Shown here one piece after another: positions 46,030-54,348 of a stretch of 64,000 nucleotides of DNA. Source of the stretch: a virus; the IMG/VR virus record IMGVR_UViG_3300026519_000239, positions 1-64,000 of that record; one strand, 5' to 3'. Under the pieces are notes generated by a model, which did not search any database, was not told the origin of the DNA, and worked only from the letters and a program-made list of their open reading frames with translations. Positions within the stretch are counted from its first letter, which is position 1. Each line of letters starts with the position of its first letter. The position numbers were made by a program, and so were the translations under genes.

Positions 46030-47304
46030 TTAAATGAGTATTGTGATTCCGTGCTTGTGGCGCGTGAAACCAACTAACATCATCCGTTTCAGTACTTCTG
46101 TTTGAGGACAACCACGGATGTCTCGTAAATCCAAAAATGTATAATCCACTGATAGCCCCATACTAGAATGAGTGGTTCTGAATTCGTATGGGACTATTGT
46201 GACATTAATAGAGCCTAAAGCCAGTGGTTGCCTTTTTTGTGTTATTCCGGGGATGTAGCAGTTAATTCTGCAATTGTTCTGGTTCCGTAATGTCTTACAC
46301 ATAGAAGACACTGAATCTGTCAGCTCTCTTACTGAGTTACCTGTCTTGGTTTTGATGTTGCTGCATAGCGTTTTGATAGCACCTAAATTTCTTTGTTGAG
46401 TAGGACTCATCTGGTCGAAATTAGATATATACTTTGTTTTTGCATCAAGTACTCTCCCCTTGTGTGCTTCAGATACCCACCTTACGCTTGTATCTTTATT
46501 AGCTTGTGTGAATAGATACTCTAATCGTTTAATTCTCCATGCTTGTACTGACATGGAGTACTTGGACTTAGCGCAGCGATTTATCTGCTCAATGAATTTG
46601 GATTCATCAGTCAAGTATCTAACTGATTTGTTATTTGGTAGATCATTAATATCTCGCTTACCGCTAAACCAATCCAAAGTATGTAGAAATACTTCACGTA
46701 CATTATCGTTAGCTGGTCTAAATAATGTACTTAGGTGAAGCTCTTTAAACCCTTTTGTGTACGCTGCTCCAGCACCATCTTCGTTGAAACTGAGTTGGTT
46801 TGGATCTCCAAAGAATATAAATCTGGTTTCTGGATAGTACTCATCTATAAGTGCAAAGAAGTCTTCTGATATATAGTTCGCTTCATCTATCAGTACTATC
46901 GCTGATTTACTGTTTGCCACTCTGGTTGGTATTCTTGCTTCATAGATAGTAGATCTTTTATATCTGAGCTTGCCGCTATATGTCACTGTGAAGTTAAGTA
47001 AGCTGAATACAGTACACTTCTCGTGATTGATTTCTTCTTCGTCATATACATCTGACATGCTATTTATTGTGTACGTGTAGAAGATATCATTGTTGTGTAG
47101 TAGTGGTGTTTTTACTCCAAATGGATCATCTGATGTCATTGCACGATTACGTTCAATTTTTATAAGCGTATCCATATAGTCCTGTAGCTGTTTAATAAGT
47201 CGAGTTTTTCCAGCCCCTGGACCACCTGTGACTACTAAGCCACGTTCATCTTCCTTATTCATAATCCAGTCATATATTTCAATAACCATTTCATTATGGT
47301 TCAT
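46030..47304 (-). CDS. SF1 DNA helicase (Dda/RecD-like; N4 gp37 position), 424 aa
   Basis: Walker A VTGGPGAGKTRLIKQL (about 25-40), Walker B IVLIDEANYISEDFF, motif III RFIFFGDPNQLSFN, and the C-terminal motifs THSSMGLSVDYTFLDL (motif V) and LVGFTRHKHGITILI (motif VI). This is a compact superfamily 1 helicase. The gene overlaps the VWA protein stop (ATGA). It would unwind DNA at the fork or during recombination. Confidence 0.8.
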   Translation of the reverse strand: MNHNEMVIEIYDWIMNKEDERGLVVTGGPGAGKTRLIKQLQDYMDTLIKIERNRAMTSDDPFGVKTPLLHNNDIFYTYTINSMSDVYDEEEINHEKCTVFSLLNFTVTYSGKLRYKRSTIYEARIPTRVANSKSAIVLIDEANYISEDFFALIDEYYPETRFIFFGDPNQLSFNEDGAGAAYTKGFKELHLSTLFRPANDNVREVFLHTLDWFSGKRDINDLPNNKSVRYLTDESKFIEQINRCAKSKYSMSVQAWRIKRLEYLFTQANKDTSVRWVSEAHKGRVLDAKTKYISNFDQMSPTQQRNLGAIKTLCSNIKTKTGNSVRELTDSVSSMCKTLRNQNNCRINCYIPGITQKRQPLALGSINVTIVPYEFRTTHSSMGLSVDYTFLDLRDIRGCPQTEVLKRMMLVGFTRHKHGITILI

Positions 47305-48500
47305 TTTGATTTCTCCAATTTGAGTATCTTTCCAAAGGAAGGCTTAAAATCTTGGTTGCAGTTTTGAGTCATAAGCCAGATAACATTTACTCTGGGCTGA
47401 TGTATAGGCATAGTTACATATCCATCTGTGGCTATGACTATGGTTCTTTTCTTGGATTTCATGTTTTCTCTAATCCATTGAAATACGAAATCCAACGAAG
47501 TTCCACCACCTCCAGTAATCTTGATGTCATTGAAGTCAGCAGTTTTATTAACATTGATAACTTGCTGTACTTTAACGTCCCAAGTAAGGAGAGTTATTTC
47601 TATTCCTATTCTTGGGAGCTTCTTAATGACATCAAGCATCATTCCAATGTCTTCTCCGCTAATAGAACCAGAAACATCCATTGCAAATACCATCTCTATA
47701 TTTGGTACTTCGTACCTTGCAGGTATAAAACCATAGACAGCTCTTCGAGAAGGATATGGTGCAGGATACTTTCTAATCATTTTCTGTGCTGTTTTGGTAA
47801 GGTATCTGTCCCATTTAATCTTTTTAGTTCTGCTCTTTTGTATCTTTCTTAGCCATTTTCCTGACATGGTTCCCATGTTTTTATTTTGTATCTGGTCAGC
47901 TATTGCAGCAGCTTCAATGGCATTTTCTACATTGAACGTAGCTGGATTACTGCCTGTGGTAGGAGTTGAGTCATCAGATTCATCATCACCATCACTTCCA
48001 TTAGGGATAGGAGTCATTACGGCAAAGGCATCTATCACAGCAGCAGGTGGTTGGTTCTGGATTAGCATTTCAAAAGTTTCTTCAAATGAATGACCCCTTA
48101 ATTGCTTAATATTCGGAAAGCTACCCCACAGAGAAGAAGGGGCACCTGCTTCTTCTTGGAAATCCAGTAATGAAATATCCATTGCAATGTTCGTTATGTC
48201 TTTATTCTGCTCGTATTTCTCAACCCCTTCTGCTCTGTTCGTATGCTCATGTATGATATGTCCTAGTTCATGTACAAGAGTACGTAGTCGTTCTTCTGTT
48301 GAGTTTTTGAACCATTGGTCATACAGAATGATTGTGTTTCCGTTAGTAGCTCCAGAAATCTTAGGATCATTTTCATATGGGCCTCCTCCATATTTGATAG
48401 GCCACCTAGACAATGCATGGAATACGAACGGTACATGGAATATTTCCAGCACCGTTTCTCCTACCATGTTTTCCAATGTATGTGTATCAATCGTTGTCAT
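47301..48500 (-). CDS. VWA-domain protein with metallopeptidase-like HELGH motif (N4 gp25-like), 399 aa
   Basis: The N-terminal part has LVHELGHIIHEHT (HELGH at 77-81), the pattern of a zinc metallopeptidase-like domain. The C-terminal part is a von Willebrand A domain with an intact metal site FAMDVSGSISG (D275, S277, S279) and a Gly-rich loop ITGGGGTS. Such proteins pair with MoxR-type ATPases, and the ATPase is the next gene upstream. In N4 the equivalent pair (gp24/gp25) is a host-shutoff or regulatory unit of uncertain mechanism. Confidence 0.75.
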   Translation of the reverse strand: MTTIDTHTLENMVGETVLEIFHVPFVFHALSRWPIKYGGGPYENDPKISGATNGNTIILYDQWFKNSTEERLRTLVHELGHIIHEHTNRAEGVEKYEQNKDITNIAMDISLLDFQEEAGAPSSLWGSFPNIKQLRGHSFEETFEMLIQNQPPAAVIDAFAVMTPIPNGSDGDDESDDSTPTTGSNPATFNVENAIEAAAIADQIQNKNMGTMSGKWLRKIQKSRTKKIKWDRYLTKTAQKMIRKYPAPYPSRRAVYGFIPARYEVPNIEMVFAMDVSGSISGEDIGMMLDVIKKLPRIGIEITLLTWDVKVQQVINVNKTADFNDIKITGGGGTSLDFVFQWIRENMKSKKRTIVIATDGYVTMPIHQPRVNVIWLMTQNCNQDFKPSFGKILKLEKSK

Positions 48501-48514
48501 GAGGCACTCTCCTA

Positions 48515-49558
48515 TTACAGTGTCTTCTTAATCCACTTTGTGTTTTGGTTCACTACTTCCATGACTGTTTTGTTAGCCAATAGTGAGCTGAAATCCAGCG
48601 ACTTCTTGCTTAGCAGTTGAGAAATAGTTACTGCTATCAGCTCAGGTCTCTTAAAATTCTCTAAGCACTGGATCACCTTACCTGCATTGTCATTAGTGGC
48701 TGAATCAATTAATGCAGTAGCCAGTATCCACCTAGCACTTACAGACATGTCTGTAGTAAGAATTAGCTCTGGATCATTTATGGCTTGCTTCACAGTAAAG
48801 GGAGGAGCCTCTCTTACGAAGGTCAGGAAAGTGGAGCCAATAGTATTCCCAACTGTGGCTTGAACCAGAGCTTTTACCTTCTCTGAATACTTCACTGGCT
48901 TATGCATGAACAGTGTACTCAGGTTCTCCCACGCACGTGGTGAAGGGAACGCTGGATCGCTCTCAATCGTGTCAGGATCGAACTTGTGGATTGCTTCAGG
49001 CATCATTGCAAGGAATGCTCTGATAGTGGCTGAGAGACCTTTATTTGAAGCATAAGCCAAGAAGTTATTTGTATCTGGCTCAACGTTGATATGCATCATC
49101 CTGTTCAGTAGGGGAGCAGGCAGGTCTTCGTCGAATCCCCCGTCACTGTACGTATTCCGTGCTGCTACGAATCTTACAAATGGGTGGATTTGGTACGTAT
49201 CAATTCTGCGCTCTTGAAGGATGCTGTAGACGCTCTTTTGTGTGCTTGGGTCCCCAGCTTGGATTTCATCGAAAAAGATGACACAAGGACGTTTGAGATC
49301 ATCTGTGATGAGCGGAACGATAGCAGTAGGGTGGTATTGTGTACGTCCCTCATCGTTCACTGAGAGCAGTCCTACAATATCTGTCCTCTCTTTGGTAGAC
49401 AGTGCAAATGCTCTCATATCCCAGCCGTTCTCCCGGCACATCTCTTCAATGAGAGCAGTCTTACCAATACCTGATTTGCCAGTCAGCAATACAGGTACAT
49501 TTTGCTTTACAGCATGTGCAGTAAGATCTAGTGTGTGTTCAAAGTTAAGCTTGATCAT
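48515..49558 (-). CDS. MoxR-type AAA+ ATPase (N4 gp24-like), 347 aa
   Basis: Start at 49558 after TTGGAGAAACCA; the frame runs four codons further to a TTG. Walker A LLTGKSGIGKTALIEEM, Walker B CVIFFDEIQAGDPSTQ, sensor 1 VRFVAARNTYSDGG, and the arginine-finger region LLNRMMHINVEPD. It forms a chaperone-like pair with the VWA protein 14 bases downstream. It follows a strong terminator that separates it from the RNA polymerase gene. Confidence 0.8.
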   Translation of the reverse strand: MIKLNFEHTLDLTAHAVKQNVPVLLTGKSGIGKTALIEEMCRENGWDMRAFALSTKERTDIVGLLSVNDEGRTQYHPTAIVPLITDDLKRPCVIFFDEIQAGDPSTQKSVYSILQERRIDTYQIHPFVRFVAARNTYSDGGFDEDLPAPLLNRMMHINVEPDTNNFLAYASNKGLSATIRAFLAMMPEAIHKFDPDTIESDPAFPSPRAWENLSTLFMHKPVKYSEKVKALVQATVGNTIGSTFLTFVREAPPFTVKQAINDPELILTTDMSVSARWILATALIDSATNDNAGKVIQCLENFKRPELIAVTISQLLSKKSLDFSSLLANKTVMEVVNQNTKWIKKTL

Positions 49559-49591
49559 TGGTTTCTCCAATTATGTTGTGTGTGTGTATAG

Positions 49592-49634
49592 AAAAAAAAA
49601 AAGCCCACCTAAACCAACTAAGGTTTAGGTGGGC
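49592..49634 (-). terminator. Terminator after the RNA polymerase gene
   Basis: On the minus strand GCCCACCTAAACC pairs with GGTTTAGGTGGGC (13 bp; + strand 49603-49615 and 49622-49634), followed by 11 T. A further 7-bp hairpin (CCTACAT/ATGTAGG, 49639-49654) lies just upstream. Together they end the transcript of the RNA polymerase gene. Confidence 0.92.
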
Positions 49635-49661
49635 AATGCCTACATTTATGTAGGTCAGAGG

Positions 49662-51764
49662 TTAAGTGATGAAACGGTGCATAGAGTTAATCATATGAGA
49701 TGGAACCGATGACTTGTGTGCGTTTAGGCTACGTTCTTGTGAGCAAGGAACAGTTACCAAGTCAGGTCTATTCCATCTGTCCATGAAGAAACTCATGGCC
49801 ATATCCCGGAATGTATTCAGATAGCCGGGAGGCATCATGAAAGCATCATGGATGTCTATGAGTGCAGGGATGGTTACACCTATCCGTCGAGCCAAAGCAC
49901 CATCCAGTGAATGGATAGTATTGGCTCCAGCAGCTAGATTCCTTCCATCTGGGTTGCCTACAGTAATCACCATAGACACCCCACTCTCCTCATCAATAAC
50001 TACCTCCTTTTTCTGTGTACATACATAGAACGCCTTATATGTGCCACTGGTATAATCTGAGTGAATGTCAGGCATGCGCACTACACAGTCTTGATCAGTG
50101 AACTCTGCAAGTTTGCATTGGTTCAGATGTGTGTTAACAGCAGGAATTACTTTCTGTATCCCCATTTGCAAAGCCACTGCTGAACTAGCATCCACTCTCT
50201 CATACGCAGAAGTACTTCCATACATGATAGGCATGAGGAGTGTATTCTTGAGGAACTTACGATCATCAGGAGCGTTCCACATACCGGTCTCTTTGGCTGC
50301 TTCTAGTACTTCCATGTACACATCTACTGGAGGTGTATACAGTTCGTCATACCAGTTATCTGTTAGTAGATTGCTAACAGAAGCTGTTTGTACACATCCG
50401 TAGATAGCACCAATCCACTGAGTAGCATTGGAAGTGAAGTCAACAGTGATAAGCCTTCTGCTTACTTCATAAAGATTTCCTTTTCTAAGCAAGTCAATGG
50501 TCTTCTCAGCATACTTCCATGCATAGTACTCATTGTCTTTCTCAGGTGTTTCTACTGTTTTGCGGTTGCACACAATATCTAAGCCATATTGAAGCCTGTC
50601 CATGAAAGAAGCTTTCTCTTCCACGAACTTACCTAAGTACCACAACACACTAGGCACTACCTCAGCTCTTTCTGATTCCAGTCCTTGAAACATACAAATT
50701 GCAACATCCTCAGCATCTAGCGTAGGCAGTTGCTTGATAAGCAGTTCATCTGCTGTTCTTGTTATATTTATCTCCTTAATTATCTCAGGAGTTACAAGAC
50801 AGTTTCTTAGATGATGGTATTGCTTAATTGCATTGTAGTTTCTACCGCGGGAATCCAGCTCAGGAATAAACCAAACATCGAAGCCAAGTTCATGATAGGT
50901 GTACATCAAATCACGGCATAGATTGTAGTGATAAATCACTGACTCTCGCGTGGCTTCCTTGATGTAGTTACCATTTTTGTCTTCTGCTGTGGGTTCCCAG
51001 TGCTCAGACAGAATATCTACATCTATATCAAAAGTCTGCTCAGCCAATGAAAACAATATTTGCTTCTTTGGCTTTTCCATATACTTTGGTACAGATTTTG
51101 TATATCCAGTATATCTTCCGTCTTCTTTCAGCTTCGCAAATACAGCGTTGATAATGTTACGACTAGCAATTGCTGAGAGGCTTTTCGGAACACACATAGG
51201 AAGCAAGCCAGTATTGCATTGCTTATCTACGTTAATTGCCTTTGGACAGTGAAGATCATGGATATCTATAATACTGCCCTTTACTGTGAAGAGTTTGGTT
51301 TCTTCTCCTATGCGTTTCAGCATTTGGTACAAAGTATTGCCAGTTTTCTCTACCTCTTCTTCGTACTTCTCACCTGCGTTGAGGGCAGAGATACCATGAT
51401 GACTTAATACCGTATGCAGCAATCCATGGATAAGCGTCTGTACAGCCATAGTCTTTGTAGGCTGCATGCTGAGCTTAACTAAGATGGCTGTATACAGTTT
51501 GCCAACGATGTCTAATGAATGGTTTGGAAATGCTTGCACCAGAATTTCTCTGACTTTTGTGAAAGCTAATTTATAGCCTTCATTGTTGTCATAGAGATCA
51601 GTCAAATATTCTTTAGCAAATTGCTTTCCTATATCGTTGCTATACCATTCAAGTATAAATTCATTTACCTTTATGGCTTTATCTGTGTTTGATAAGTCAT
51701 CTTTATTTATATATCGGATGTAGGCTCCCATAACGGGAGCCAGTATCTGTGGTTTACGTTTCAT
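49662..51764 (-). CDS. Single-chain T7-type RNA polymerase (N4 RNAP II counterpart), 700 aa
   Basis: Motifs of single-subunit RNA polymerases: DxxGR at ELDSRGRNYN (D304-R308), motif A ITVDFTSNATQWIG (D442), motif B DDRKFLKNTLLMPIMYG (R502, K506, Y515; one residue longer between K and Y than T7), and motif C LIDIHDAF (H639-D640). At 700 residues it is smaller than T7 RNAP (883) and close to the sum of the two N4 RNAP II subunits gp15+gp16. So the two-gene N4 enzyme appears here as one fused chain. It would transcribe middle genes. Its position, upstream of the AAA/VWA pair, is that of N4 gp15/gp16. Confidence 0.88.
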   Translation of the reverse strand: MKRKPQILAPVMGAYIRYINKDDLSNTDKAIKVNEFILEWYSNDIGKQFAKEYLTDLYDNNEGYKLAFTKVREILVQAFPNHSLDIVGKLYTAILVKLSMQPTKTMAVQTLIHGLLHTVLSHHGISALNAGEKYEEEVEKTGNTLYQMLKRIGEETKLFTVKGSIIDIHDLHCPKAINVDKQCNTGLLPMCVPKSLSAIASRNIINAVFAKLKEDGRYTGYTKSVPKYMEKPKKQILFSLAEQTFDIDVDILSEHWEPTAEDKNGNYIKEATRESVIYHYNLCRDLMYTYHELGFDVWFIPELDSRGRNYNAIKQYHHLRNCLVTPEIIKEINITRTADELLIKQLPTLDAEDVAICMFQGLESERAEVVPSVLWYLGKFVEEKASFMDRLQYGLDIVCNRKTVETPEKDNEYYAWKYAEKTIDLLRKGNLYEVSRRLITVDFTSNATQWIGAIYGCVQTASVSNLLTDNWYDELYTPPVDVYMEVLEAAKETGMWNAPDDRKFLKNTLLMPIMYGSTSAYERVDASSAVALQMGIQKVIPAVNTHLNQCKLAEFTDQDCVVRMPDIHSDYTSGTYKAFYVCTQKKEVVIDEESGVSMVITVGNPDGRNLAAGANTIHSLDGALARRIGVTIPALIDIHDAFMMPPGYLNTFRDMAMSFFMDRWNRPDLVTVPCSQERSLNAHKSSVPSHMINSMHRFIT

Positions 51765-51783
51765 TGTTTTTACCTTCTTTGGT

Positions 51784-52110
51784 TTAGAAGAATTTCAGGT
51801 TAGAGCCATTCTTCCTTTTAATAGCTCCAGCAATTTCACCGGGGTCAACTTGGGTGAACTTAGCTGTATCATGGGACTGCTTAGTAGCAGCCTCTGTGAC
51901 GATCAATACTCCTTCCATCGTCACGTCCATGACGTCAATGTTATTATCAATACACCGATCCAGCACAGAGTCCCACAGGGCTGTTCCTGTATTGGATCCA
52001 GTAATGTATTTTGTGTTCACCAGTAGTGACAATGGGAGTTCCAAGTCATAAGTAACCCCTTCTTTGTCTTTCACAGTTGTTTTGATGGTTCCTTTCAAAA
52101 TTGCACTCAT
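51784..52110 (-). CDS. Hypothetical protein, 108 aa
   Basis: I place the start at the ATG at 52110 (CTGGAGAAACTATT upstream); the open frame runs to 52242, inside the next gene. Beta-rich N-terminus (GTIKTTVKDKEGVTYDLELPLSLL), helical middle and basic end (KRKNGSNLKFF). It ends only 19 bases before the RNA polymerase gene and is probably in the same transcript. Family unknown. Confidence 0.55.
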   Translation of the reverse strand: MSAILKGTIKTTVKDKEGVTYDLELPLSLLVNTKYITGSNTGTALWDSVLDRCIDNNIDVMDVTMEGVLIVTEAATKQSHDTAKFTQVDPGEIAGAIKRKNGSNLKFF

Positions 52111-52138
52111 AATAGTTTCTCCAGTGTGTGTGTGTAGT

Positions 52139-52474
52139 TCAGTTGTGTTGCGATGGTTTAGCGTTATTGATAGTAGCAGCCCATAGTTTCTGTGCTTCAC
52201 CTGGGCTTTCTCCAACGTAACGTACCAATGTACGTGAGCCATAGTTCAGCTCAACGCATTGACGGGCTAATGATGCCCATATACATACATACCCAACCAC
52301 CTCATCTTGCTGATCTTCTGAGTCAGTCTCATAGATAGTTAGTTTGTCTTCCCCTTGGTTTTCAAATACAGGCACGGTGACCAGTACATCCTCTCCACCA
52401 TGTAGTTCTTCCATGGCTTTGATAAATTTCTCTTTGGTTAATGGACGTTCATGTTTAGATACTCTGCGTGTCAT
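52139..52474 (-). CDS. Hypothetical protein, 111 aa
   Basis: Basic N-terminus (TRRVSKHERPLTKEKF), acidic middle and a beta strand VVGYVCIWASLARQCVEL. No recognised motif. It directly follows a 27-residue membrane peptide gene and precedes the RNA polymerase operon. A GT-rich stretch, GTGTGTGTG, lies before the downstream gene. Confidence 0.5.
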   Translation of the reverse strand: MTRRVSKHERPLTKEKFIKAMEELHGGEDVLVTVPVFENQGEDKLTIYETDSEDQQDEVVGYVCIWASLARQCVELNYGSRTLVRYVGESPGEAQKLWAATINNAKPSQHN

Positions 52475-52475
52475 T

Positions 52476-52559
52476 TTACTTTTTCCTCATGATTTCAATT
52501 AAAACCATAGCTACATAAGCCAATACAGCAAATGTAGTTATAACCAGCAGGTTCTGCAT
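52476..52559 (-). CDS. Small single-pass membrane peptide, 27 aa
   Basis: A short leftward frame: ATG at 52559, stop at 52476, one base from the next start. Nearly all of it is one membrane helix (NLLVITTFAVLAYVAMVLIEI) with a positive C-terminus (MRKK), giving N-out topology. Upstream bases (GGATTGAATAA) give a weak site. The close packing with its neighbours supports a real gene. Confidence 0.45.
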   Translation of the reverse strand: MQNLLVITTFAVLAYVAMVLIEIMRKK

Positions 52560-52563
52560 TTAT

Positions 52564-52665
52564 TCAATCCTTACCGTCGAAGTACCAGAATACTGTAAAG
52601 AACACTACTGATATAAAAACCAGCAGGTAAGTAGCTACTTCTCCATTCAAGATTTCGTTAGGCAT
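52564..52665 (-). CDS. Small single-pass membrane peptide, 33 aa
   Basis: ATG at 52665 preceded by ATTGGAGATAAAGAT, a good site; stop at 52564, four bases from the next gene. Central hydrophobic helix TYLLVFISVVFFTVFWYF flanked by acidic N- and C-termini. Together with the 27-residue peptide and the beta-barrel gene upstream it forms an envelope-directed mini-cluster. Confidence 0.5.
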   Translation of the reverse strand: MPNEILNGEVATYLLVFISVVFFTVFWYFDGKD

Positions 52666-52679
52666 ATCTTTATCTCCAA

Positions 52680-53210
52680 TTAAAAGTTATATAAAAATCC
52701 AAATACAGCTCCTACACGGAGTTTTCTTTCTCCGTGATAGTACTCCACTATTTCCTGCTCGCATTGCATGAACTCGCCTACAGTACAGCTTGTATGAAGC
52801 TCTGTGCGCTTCTTTCTGTACCAGCCCCAGTTAGGTAGCATGTAGATAGAAACTCTCTTCACAGGCGAATACAGTAATCCAGGGAGTACACCAATTCTGC
52901 TGTCATACCTGGCTAATGAAAGCCTGAATGCTGTCTTCTGGCTTAGTTTGGTTTCCCAGCTTATGACAGGAGTCATTTGGCCAAATGAGTTTCTAAATAC
53001 TCCTAAGCCAAAGCCAGAGTTATGGATAGCACCAATACCTGGAGTGAAAGAGTGTAGCTTCTCCCCTCCTTTCTTCTCTGTGATGCCTACATGGTAAGCA
53101 CCAACTATGGCTTGGTATCTCCACTCACTGTTATCTGCCTTGGCTTTGGCAGCCCAGAACCAAACAGCAAAGATAAGGGCTATGATGATTATCTGAGTTC
53201 CTGTATTCAT
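52680..53210 (-). CDS. Probable outer-membrane beta-barrel protein, 176 aa
   Basis: N-terminal hydrophobic helix (IIIIALIFAVWFWAAKAKA) ending in a plausible signal-peptidase site before DNSEW. The rest alternates hydrophobic and polar residues with many aromatics. It ends GAVFGFLYNF, a C-terminal aromatic typical of the signal recognised by the outer-membrane assembly machinery. The size suits an 8-stranded barrel, like PagP or OmpX; no active-site residues can be assigned. It is one of two outer-membrane proteins encoded here. Confidence 0.6.
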   Translation of the reverse strand: MNTGTQIIIIALIFAVWFWAAKAKADNSEWRYQAIVGAYHVGITEKKGGEKLHSFTPGIGAIHNSGFGLGVFRNSFGQMTPVISWETKLSQKTAFRLSLARYDSRIGVLPGLLYSPVKRVSIYMLPNWGWYRKKRTELHTSCTVGEFMQCEQEIVEYYHGERKLRVGAVFGFLYNF

Positions 53211-53214
53211 CTGA

Positions 53215-53601
53215 TCACCCTCTCTGTTTGGTTTGGTGTTTCAGAGAGTTTACCCATTCAGCAAACACTTCATCTTCTCTAAGCAGAGTAGATAGCTTGC
53301 TGAATTGACGAACCAGATAAGGCAAGTCAGGGAGTGTTGGGAGCAGTACGCTCATATCATCCATATGAGCATTGATGCCTACTCCATAGGAGTACAAATC
53401 TTTTACATATTCATCCCAGATACGTTTTTCCTCACCAGTTGCAGTAAGAGCTTGCTTTAACTGATACGCTCCTACTTCAACTAACGCATCCTGCATATTG
53501 TAAAGTTGGTTATCAGAAATCTGACCCAGAGCTGTAGAACAGATTCCGTTTACAGCAGTGGTGAGTTTAAGAGACATCCAGCCAAAATTGTTACTAATCA
53601 T
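53215..53601 (-). CDS. Hypothetical protein, 128 aa
   Basis: Start ATG at 53601, preceded by GAGGTAATTGAAA; the frame extends two codons to a TTG. Helical, neutral, no recognised motif. It is the first gene after a phage-type promoter element (53642-53674) whose leader contains TTAAACCAAAACA, also found before the gene at 57287. It overlaps nothing and starts the small-gene operon leading to the RNA polymerase. Confidence 0.55.
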   Translation of the reverse strand: MISNNFGWMSLKLTTAVNGICSTALGQISDNQLYNMQDALVEVGAYQLKQALTATGEEKRIWDEYVKDLYSYGVGINAHMDDMSVLLPTLPDLPYLVRQFSKLSTLLREDEVFAEWVNSLKHQTKQRG

Positions 53602-53641
53602 TTTCAATTACCTCATGTGTGTGTTTTGGTTTAAGAGTTCA

Positions 53642-53674
53642 GGCAGTACTGAATACTACCCAAACCAAACACCC
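53642..53674 (-). promoter_or_regulatory. Phage promoter candidate: conserved 12-mer plus hairpin (copy 1)
   Basis: On the minus strand GGGTGTTTGGTT (53674-53663) is followed after two bases by GGTAGTA-TTCAG-TACTGCC (53660-53642), a 7-bp stem with one G-T pair. It lies about 40 bases upstream of the ATG at 53601. The same 12-mer occurs exactly at 55.7, 57.3 and 58.6 kb, always before a leftward operon. Confidence 0.7.
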
Positions 53675-53731
53675 CCCAAAACTCAGAAACACTCTATAAG
53701 TGGGTTTTGGTTTGCAGTTTACGGAGGGCAT

Positions 53732-53771
53732 AAAAAAAGCCCCAACAATCATTTTCAGACTATTGGGGCTT
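53732..53771 (-). terminator. Leftward terminator
   Basis: On the minus strand AAGCCCCAA (53771-53763) pairs with TTGGGGCTT (53745-53737), followed by a run of seven T. It lies just upstream of the promoter element at 53674 and insulates that operon from upstream transcription. Confidence 0.8.
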
Positions 53772-53814
53772 CACTCTCTCAACACACACATTGGGAGTTC
53801 TTGAAATTAAAAGA

Positions 53815-53898
53815 GACACTATCCATCAATGGGTAACTGGGTAGTGTCAATTCGGTTTTGGGAGAAACCAAGAAGGATTCTATCAAGTAGGTTTCTCC
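53815..53898. other. Two inverted repeats in the 53602-54004 intergenic stretch
   Basis: GACACTA (53815-53821) pairs with TAGTGTC (53842-53848). GGAGAAACC (53861-53869) pairs with GGTTTCTCC (53890-53898). Both stems have 20-base loops and no T-run. They lie between the terminator at 53732 and the rightward promoter at 53937, in a 400-base stretch with no gene. Role unknown; regulatory or mRNA processing hairpins are possible. Confidence 0.5.
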
Positions 53899-53936
53899 TG
53901 TCAACCAGAAATCTTAGTTTACATACTTCTATTCAC

Positions 53937-53964
53937 TTGATAAGTAAGCAGGAGTATGTAGACT
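53937..53964 (+). promoter_or_regulatory. Sigma70-type promoter candidate for the gene at 54005
   Basis: TTGATA (53937-53942), 16-base spacer, TAGACT (53959-53964), about 40 bases before the ATG at 54005. Matches the host consensus at 5 of 6 and 4 of 6 positions. Good position, moderate sequence. Confidence 0.4.
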
Positions 53965-54004
53965 AGGGTACTTCACTAAACCAACCCAATGGAGGGTTAG
54001 CACT

Positions 54005-54262
54005 ATGGTAGATACACCTATGAAACGAGCACGTAGAGAGGTAGGGCAAGAGTTTGCAGATCGACTTGATCCTGATACCAAGTACACTATCAATCGCCTT
54101 GCTGAGCTGGTAGAAGAGCTTTCAGGATACTACAACAAAGCCAAAGCCAAAGAGTTTCGTAAGCTCTTGGTTCAGCTCCGTAAGAGCGTTACTGCTACTC
54201 GTAGCTTTACTATGGAGTTGGATGCTAAGCTGCCTAAGCGCAGCGATTTCAACCCACAGTAG
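54005..54262 (+). CDS. Small basic protein, 85 aa, isolated rightward gene
   Basis: The only rightward gene between 34 and 64 kb. ATG after GGAGGGTTAGCACT. Helical and basic at both ends (MKRARREVG; KAKAKEFRKLLVQLRKSVTATR), so it might bind nucleic acid or a host protein. It has its own promoter-like sequence and is closed by a large bidirectional terminator, a self-contained unit. Family not recognised. Confidence 0.6.
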   Translation: MVDTPMKRARREVGQEFADRLDPDTKYTINRLAELVEELSGYYNKAKAKEFRKLLVQLRKSVTATRSFTMELDAKLPKRSDFNPQ

Positions 54263-54281
54263 CTCCTTTATCTCAGGCTGT

Positions 54282-54339
54282 AAAAAAAGTAGCCCCTAGA
54301 GCCTTGTATAACTTCTACAAGATACTCTAGGGGCTTTTC
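54282..54339. terminator. Bidirectional terminator
   Basis: AGCCCCTAGAG (54291-54301) pairs with CTCTAGGGGCT (54325-54335); an inner stem CTTGTA/TACAAG (54303-54308, 54316-54321) extends it. T-rich bases follow on the + strand and a 7-T run follows on the minus strand. It separates the rightward gene 54005-54262 from the leftward gene ending at 54349. Confidence 0.9.
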
Positions 54340-54348
54340 TTTGGCTTC

